DNA from: Austropuccinia psidii
Lineage: Eukaryota; Basidiomycota; Pucciniomycetes; Pucciniales; Sphaerophragmiaceae
NCBI GenBank assembly: GCA_023105745.1
Contig: JALGQZ010000009.1
Coordinates: forward strand, 46,467,967-46,531,966
Length of the DNA stretch: 64,000 nt
Direction of reading: 5' to 3'
Both the position numbers and the translations under genes were made by a program. This document shows positions 58,434 through 64,000 of the stretch, one piece after another (positions within the stretch are counted from its first letter, which is position 1; every line of letters starts with the position of its first letter). Under the pieces are notes generated by a model that made no database searches, had not been told where the DNA came from, and saw only the letters and a list, made by a program, of their open reading frames with translations.

Positions 58434-59180
58434 CTGAGTATTGCAATTTATTGAATTGTCAAGCTGAGTCAAATCCCCTTTGTTTCCTTAAATAGCCACC
58501 CGATCACCCAGGAGGGTGGTTGTGAGGCCCTTGTTGAATGTGCATTGTGGGTGCAATGCACAAGCAACCCATGCAGAAATGCACCCGGTGCATTTGGTCA
58601 CAAGTGACCGCGGCAAGATCACCGGCCGTATGGCCTGGTGATAGTCTTTGAACAAAGGGGGGGGGCTGTAAGACAAGTGAATACAGTGTGAGCTTGCCTC
58701 AACCCATTGCTCAGGTTTGCTTTTGGGTCATAATTGAAATGCTCAGTGGCTGAACATTTTAATTGCACAGTAATTGAACAATTGATATAACAATATCAAA
58801 TGCACCGCTGAGTATTGCAATTTATTGAATTGTCAAGCTGAGTCAAATCCCCTTTGTTTCCTTAAATAGCCACCCAATCACCCAGGAGAGTGGTCGTGAG
58901 GCCCTTGTTGAATGTGCATTGTGGGTGCAATGCACAAGTGACCCATGCAGAAATGCACCCGGTGCATTTGGTCACAAGTGACCGCGGCGAGATTACCGGC
59001 CGTATGGCCTGGTAATAGTGTTTGAACAAAGGGGGGGGATGTAAGACAAGTGAATACAGCGTGAGCTTGCCTCAATTCATTGCTGAGGTTTGCTTTTGGG
59101 TCATAATTGAAATGCTCAGTGGCTGAACATTTTAATTGCACAGTAATTGAACTATTGATATAACAATATGAAATGCACCA
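58434..59180. repeat. Tandem duplication, two 374-bp copies
   Basis: 58,434-58,807 and 58,808-59,180 are almost identical (about a dozen differences by eye, one a G-run of 9 versus 8). Each copy has CTGAGTATTGCAATTTATTG at its start, a short inverted pair GCACCCGGTGC, a GGTCACAAGTGACC palindrome and a poly-G run before TGTAAGACAAGTG. Long minus-strand frames across it have no protein character. Confidence 0.9.
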
Positions 59181-60345
59181 TGCTGAGCCATTGCTCAGTC
59201 GCTTTTGTATGCACACAATCTGAGCATTTGGCACAGCATTGGGTGGCATTTCAGCCAGGTGCAGCATTTCACACGCTTTGGTGAAGTGCTCCAAACTGAG
59301 CCTTCCAATGAACTATTGCAAAAAAAGTTCATTCCATGGCTTTACTGAACACTTCCACACGGTGCGTTTGACCATGACATGCTCAGCTTGCATGTGAAAA
59401 TCGGGTGAAACCCAATGCTGAGCATGTGGCACATGAGCCTAGTATATGCAAACAATCGGAAGGTGCATGCAGGCTTAAGTAGTATTACACCTTCCTGATC
59501 TGTAAATCCAACACTGTAGTACGCAGTACACCTTTGTAAAAGTATGCTGCAGGGCAGAGCAAAAGCTGTTCAACAATGTAACGTGCAATCACGTCAAGCC
59601 ATCAAGTCATATATCTCAACTGCATCCCTTTGATGCACCTTGCTGGACAGCTCTGCCTAACTACGGCACAGATGCACATGTAACGCAAGTTAATGTAAGT
59701 GGGTCATAATGGGATGACTTATTATTTGGGTCATACACAAACAGTGGATTCACTCCGGTGGCATTGTCAGGGCAAACTTTGACTGGCCGCACTTGTTCAT
59801 CCCGCGTTCTCATTGTCAGGCAGCCACACGCTTTCATATGCACCCCCAACGGGTCATACACAGGTAACTTTCACACGCCTGGAAGACATTTTACTGCCAG
59901 TGTTCCGACCGGCTAGTTTCTTGGTCAGGTGGTCAGCTTTACTGCAGACGCTCACCTGCTTGCGCATGGAAACCTGAGGCCAATCATTGTGGATTTGCTT
60001 CAGCCTCATCCACATTAGAATAATCCCAGCCTATGTTTGTGTGGGTATCTCCCACCGCGGGTCATTTTCTGCACGTTCTCACGCGCCCCGCACAAGCTGT
60101 GGGGCCTGGCTTGCAGCCGTAAATTCCCTTGGGCTTGTGGCCTCTTTCTCCGGAGTTTCGTACACGTGTGAGGCAAAGACCGTGATCCCAATGTTGGGGA
60201 TTAGTAGCCGCCTCAAACGCAATAGGGGTGAATGTATATGTGGATCATGCCTCACGGCTGGCGCCCCCTTTGATCATCCCACACATTCCACCCTGGAAGC
60301 CCAGTAGGCATCAGTCAGCAAAAAACTTCAGGCAAAACCAAAGTC

Positions 60346-60371
60346 ATGTTTGGTGGCATGCCACCGAACAT
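60346..60371. repeat. Near-palindrome P4
   Basis: ATGTTTGGTGGCA and TGCCACCGAACAT form a 26-bp inverted repeat with one mismatched pair, with the same design as P3. Confidence 0.7.
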
Positions 60372-60480
60372 ATCTCACCCGCCCACACACAAACATCCCC
60401 ACAGTGAGATTGCCCTTTGAAACGGCCAACATTGCCCAGTAGGTCCCTGTGCGACAATTAACCTGGGGAAGATATGCATC

Positions 60481-60508
60481 CATGTTCGCTGTCACGCCAG
60501 CGAACATG
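60481..60508. repeat. Near-palindrome P5
   Basis: Perfect 11-bp arms CATGTTCGCTG and CAGCGAACATG with a 6-bp spacer TCACGC. Confidence 0.7.
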
Positions 60509-62038
60509 ACTGCATGCCTCTAATATGCCCTCCACAATAAGTTGCTACAACCCACCCAATTTTGGATATGCTAATGTCAACCTTGTTCCACCAAGGGTTT
60601 TGTACCTTGCTGCAGATCCAGCAGTCATATCGGTGCACCCACATTTTGGCCACCTTGCCTTGATATATGCCCCAAATCGGATATGAAAATTATGAGCCCA
60701 AGAGGCCCACCCCCATCAAGACCATGCACGTAACCACAGGCCACCCCCCCTTGACCCCATTGCTGCCTCTCATATAAGTTCCCCACCTGCGCCTATTTGT
60801 CTTCATTCCGTTTAGCTAACCCCTCCTGATCATATAATTTCCAACTGTCCCCAAATAATTTAAAATACCATCATGTCAACCCCTTCACAACCACTTTGCA
60901 TTGGGATGATTAATATTTGTATTTAAATAAATAGTGATATAGCCTTAAATCCTGAGGATTCCCACTTAGCTTCTTAGATTATCATATGGCACAATCAACA
61001 CAACATATATGTTTATCTCCCCAATCACCAGCATGCTATTGGCTCTCTACCTGAAACCCTTTCCAAAACGTTGATACCATTCCTTGGGGCACCAAAAACG
61101 TTCATGCACTGTGGACCTGGTGGGGCATGGATTGAAAATTGCCAATCCAATCCTACTCAAATATTATTTGTTGAGGGAGTATTTATGACTGATGCAAATG
61201 ATCCCTCCTCATCTCAGAAACCCAATCTAGCATTGATGTTCTTCACATGGTATCCAAACATTTTATTCATAATGGAAAGCTTTCGAACACAAGATTTCAA
61301 GCTTAAAATGCCCAAAGAATATGACTGTAATACTCATAGTCAATGTCAACTCTTGTCTCCGACATTTCCCGCTTCAAGCACGATGCCAGTTTCATATCCT
61401 GCTGTTTCATCATTGATTTCCAAGCAAAAACTGATACAATTACCCAGTGGATCAGACCTCCCCATGATGACCCCGCCCCATGCCATTATTCAAACCCCCC
61501 TGCTCCCTCATCAAAGTACCAGACTAGCTTTTCTCTGGGATCGAGAAATCCCCAATGGCCAATCAGCCCGTGACCTTTGGGCCACCTCACCCCCAGGATC
61601 CACTTTCAATGCCAGGCACATCATTACAAACAAGGTTGCTAGCTCATTTGAATCCCTTTTGACCAATACCCCTCTTGGAGGACTGCTCGCGGATGATATG
61701 GGATTAGGTAAAACCATTCAGGCCATTGCTCTAATTGGTACCTCCAAGGAGCGGATGATTGCAAACCCCCATCACTCCACGCCCACCATGATAATCTGCC
61801 CCCCTTCCTTAATTAACAACTGGCAATTAGAAATATCCAAGCATGCTCAGGCTGGAGCGCTGCATTCCAAAATCTACCATGGTCCCACTTGTCACTCATT
61901 ATCCAAAGACGACATCTTAAAATATGATATAATCATCACTTCTTACAATACTATCACCCAAGAATTTAAGCAAACCAATACCTCTACATCATTTATTTTT
62001 CAAATCAATTGGCATTGTATAATTTTGGATGAAGCACA

Positions 62039-62105
62039 GTGAGTGTCTGATCTTAAATGATTCAAATTACCTTTTATATCGAATAACCCTTGCCCCATCT
62101 TATAG
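62039..62105 (+). other. Intron that restores the DEAH box of the SNF2 gene
   Basis: 67 bp, donor GTGAGT and acceptor TTATAG. It splits the His codon of DEAH. Unspliced, the frame ends at once in a TGA. Confidence 0.85.
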
Positions 62106-63087
62106 CTATATTTGCTCTCAATACACTGCCACTCACCATGCCATTGATAGCCTCCTTTCATCCCGTCGAATATGTTTAACGGGCACACCTATTCACAACA
62201 CCATTTATGACCTTTTGGGCATAATATCATTCATCACTCAACCCCAGAGCGCCGATCAAGATAACTGGTCACCATTCATCCTGAGTAGTATTTCCAAAGG
62301 TCGCAATGATATCTTGCATTTAAGTTTGAGCAGCACCAAAACCACACATCTCGAATCCCTCCCCACTATTAGCCATCATTATGAGCTGCTCCCACTCAAC
62401 CCAACCATGCAGCAAGAATATTCCATATTATATGAAGAATTCCTATCATCCAAAAGCAAAGGACCAGGAGAATTTTTCAGAAATATTAATAAGCTGCGAA
62501 TATGTTGTAACCATCACATCATGCTTAACACAATTGCGGAGGCGGATTTGGAAGACCCCGAGGGCAGGAGCACTCAGGATAACTCGCCAACAATCACACA
62601 AACTATTGTGGATGTGGAAACATGCATGATGAGTAGTAAAATTGCACACCTCCTACAAAGCTTAATGAAGAACAAACAAACAAGGTGTGGTCCAACCAAA
62701 TCAGTGGTTTATACCCAATGGACCCAATTTCTAGATTTGTGCATTAATTCTAATATGCATCCATTACCAATTGAATCCATCTGGCTTTTTCATATTGTAG
62801 AATTGGTATTGCACTTGCCCATCACTCTATCCTTTCAGCACGAATTGATGGAACAAATCCAGCACGAGCACAGGAGAAGGCACTGGAGAATTTCTTCAAT
62901 AATCCTGAATGTGAAGTACTGATTGCATCAATTGCCGCAGCTGGAACTGGCCTCAATATAACTTGTGCTAATACGGTCTATTTAATGGTGAGGGGACCCC
63001 CAAAATATTGCCCTGATTTGCGGCCCCTGACATCCACATTTCCAGGAGCCCAATTGGAACCCAGCCATTGAGGCTCAGGCTGTTGAT

Positions 63088-63090
63088 TGA
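63088..63090 (+). other. Nonsense codon at the motif VI arginine of the SNF2 gene
   Basis: GAT-TGA-CTC stands where DRLHRIGQ is expected. An ancestral CGA Arg codon would put the changed C in a TCG context. Confidence 0.75.
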
Positions 63091-63425
63091 CTCCATCGTA
63101 TTGGCCAACAACAACCTGTAAAGGTCATCCACTATATCACTCCTCATTCAGTTGAGGTCAACATGCGGAAGGTACCTTTCAAGATCATCTTTGACCCTAA
63201 TTGTATTGCTATTCTAAAATCCTTCCTTATGGAAATGCCATTTTCCAAACACCAATAGGTCCAAGAAAAGAAAAAATCATTAACTGCGTGAGCCTTACTG
63301 ATATTATATACTTTGTGTTTGACCAAGTTGATAACTCTTGTTTACCCTGGCATAGGTCCACAATTATGAACACCATGAGTTGGATCGAACTCCTTCAATA
63401 TTTTCTCAATGAAAATGAGCAATAG

Positions 63426-63593
63426 AGTCTTATTTCTAAGGGAGACGGTGATAAATTCCAACTCATATTGTCTATATTCTGACATATTTAGCAAGTTGCA
63501 TCTTTAAGGATTAATACTCAGATTGTATTACACCTGCACAAATAATTCACAAAATGTTAATTTGTAACGGTGCTATACATTTATATTACTAAG
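63426..63593. other. Short spacer between convergent genes
   Basis: An AT-rich spacer with no feature recognised. The SNF2 gene and the minus-strand fragment end toward each other. Confidence 0.4.
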
Positions 63594-64000
63594 TTATTGC
63601 AGAGCATCACCATTCGGCCTAATAACTGGCATGTCAAGTATCTTGAGGGCGCTAGTCTGCATCTCACTACAGCCTTTGAGCCAATCTTGATCAAATACCT
63701 GAAATGATAAGCCTTCCGGAATATCACCATCATCTGTTGATTGTAATTCTGGCAATCTATCAATAGTCTTTTTACCCTTTTTTTTAATGCAATTACAAAA
63801 CTCTATGTCTCAATCCATTTTTAATACCAATTCATTAAATAACTGGGAGCGCCAGCGTAATCCCACTTTGCGGTAAACTTGACGGCCATTTTCCAGTACC
63901 TCCTCAGTATCTGAACATACTCAAGGGTCATTGAATTGTGATGCTAGAATGGGAAATTTAGCTGTATCACACCATTCACGACGGCGCTCACAGGTCTGCA
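63594..64000 (-). pseudogene. C-terminal fragment of an unrecognised minus-strand protein, cut by the window end
   Basis: One minus-strand frame from the window edge to the TAA at 63,594-63,596 reads like real protein: REWCDTAKFPILASQFNDP, ENGRQVYRKVGLRWRSQLF, KKKGKKTIDRLPELQSTDDG and EGLSFQVFDQDWLKGCSEM. Two in-frame TGA codons interrupt it, after QFNDP and after LVLKMD. The composition is hydrophilic, with no zinc or membrane motif. I do not recognise the family. The rest of the gene lies outside the window. Confidence 0.5.

Larger units (their letters stand above)
59181..60977. other. Non-coding region before the SNF2 gene
   Basis: I find no credible gene in 1.8 kb. It holds near-palindromes P4 (60,346-60,371) and P5 (60,481-60,508). 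A possible first exon of the SNF2 gene starts with ATG at about 60,873 (MSTPSQPLCIGMINI), but no certain donor follows. Confidence 0.4.
60978..63425 (+). pseudogene. SNF2-family (Rad5/Rad16-like) ATPase gene with a stop in motif VI
   Basis: Exons: 60,978-62,038, 62,106-62,738, 62,801-62,987, 63,046 to about 63,170, and a last part to about 63,425. Introns of 67, 62 and 58 bp splice in phase. Motif I is LADDMGLGKTIQAIAL and motif Ia TMIICPPSLINNW. Motif II DEAH is created only by splicing (GAAGCACA/CTAT at 62,038/62,106). Motif III-like RICLTGTPIHN, then SVVYTQWTQFLDL, SARIDGTNPARAQ, and motif V AAGTGLNITCANTVYLM follow. Motif VI reads D-stop-LHRIGQQQPVKVIHY, with TGA at 63,088-63,090 where the family has Arg. 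SNF2 ATPases use ATP to move along DNA and remodel chromatin. No RING finger is seen. The start exon is uncertain. The protein would lose its last motif, so function is doubtful. Confidence 0.8.

Noticed and set aside
1..64000. tRNA, rRNA or known small RNA genes
   Set aside because: I saw no cloverleaf-like A-box/B-box pair or rRNA signature while reading. A covariance-model scan would be needed to exclude diverged ones.

Overview
The window looks like nuclear DNA of a rust fungus (Pucciniales). It has short GT-AG introns of about 57-78 bases, many Ty3/gypsy and Ty1/copia retrotransposons, and several protein families that I recall as greatly expanded in the myrtle rust Austropuccinia psidii. 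That species call rests on recognition and was not searched. Retrotransposons and their solo LTRs cover most of 3.2-50 kb. I saw no rRNA gene, tRNA gene or CRISPR array.

Layout. (a) 0-3 kb: an unrecognised protein fragment, a CAC-rich tandem repeat, and a two-exon gene for a protein with a Zn2Cys6-like cysteine pattern. (b) 3.35-13.39 kb: a structurally complete chromovirus-type gypsy element (gypsy-1) with 1.8 kb LTRs, primer site, polypurine tract and the 5-bp target duplication GTGGC. Its gag-pol is broken by stops and frameshifts. It sits inside the 3' untranslated part of a second, minus-strand gypsy element (gypsy-2, gag-pol 13.8-18.8 kb), whose remaining LTR (from 19.44 kb) was itself hit by a solo LTR (duplication AGAAG). 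(c) 23.7-37.5 kb: a nested copia block. A short plus-strand copia end (copia-3) meets a minus-strand copia (copia-1). Copia-1 was hit by a gypsy-2-type solo LTR (26.08-27.51 kb, duplication GGGGC) and by a gypsy-1-type solo LTR (28.93-35.91 kb, duplication GAGAC). The second of these holds a young complete copia (copia-2, 30.0-35.12 kb, duplication GCTAT), whose single long reading frame has only three in-frame TGA codons. (d) 37.5-40.3 kb: an island with one multi-exon, apparently non-transposon gene that has a possible signal peptide and nuclear localisation signals. (e) 40.27-49.93 kb: a third, minus-strand gypsy element (gypsy-3), rearranged by an LTR with unmatched flanks and by a further solo LTR. 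(f) 50-64 kb: a different landscape. Two related minisatellite arrays flank broken genes, one of them a TET/JBP-type 2-oxoglutarate/iron dioxygenase of the kind known from fungal KDZ transposons. Further on are a Zn2Cys6-like proline-rich gene, a 374-bp tandem duplication, a spliced SNF2-family ATPase gene with a stop in motif VI, and a fragment of another gene at the window end.

Two themes connect the parts. Several inactivating changes, both CGA-to-TGA stops and catalytic Asp-to-Asn changes, are best explained by C-to-T change in TCG, which suggests RIP-like or methylation-linked mutation. Five near-palindromes built on GGTGGCATGCCACC-like cores lie only in 50.6-60.6 kb, the region with the TET/JBP and SNF2 genes, and may mark one mobile-element family.
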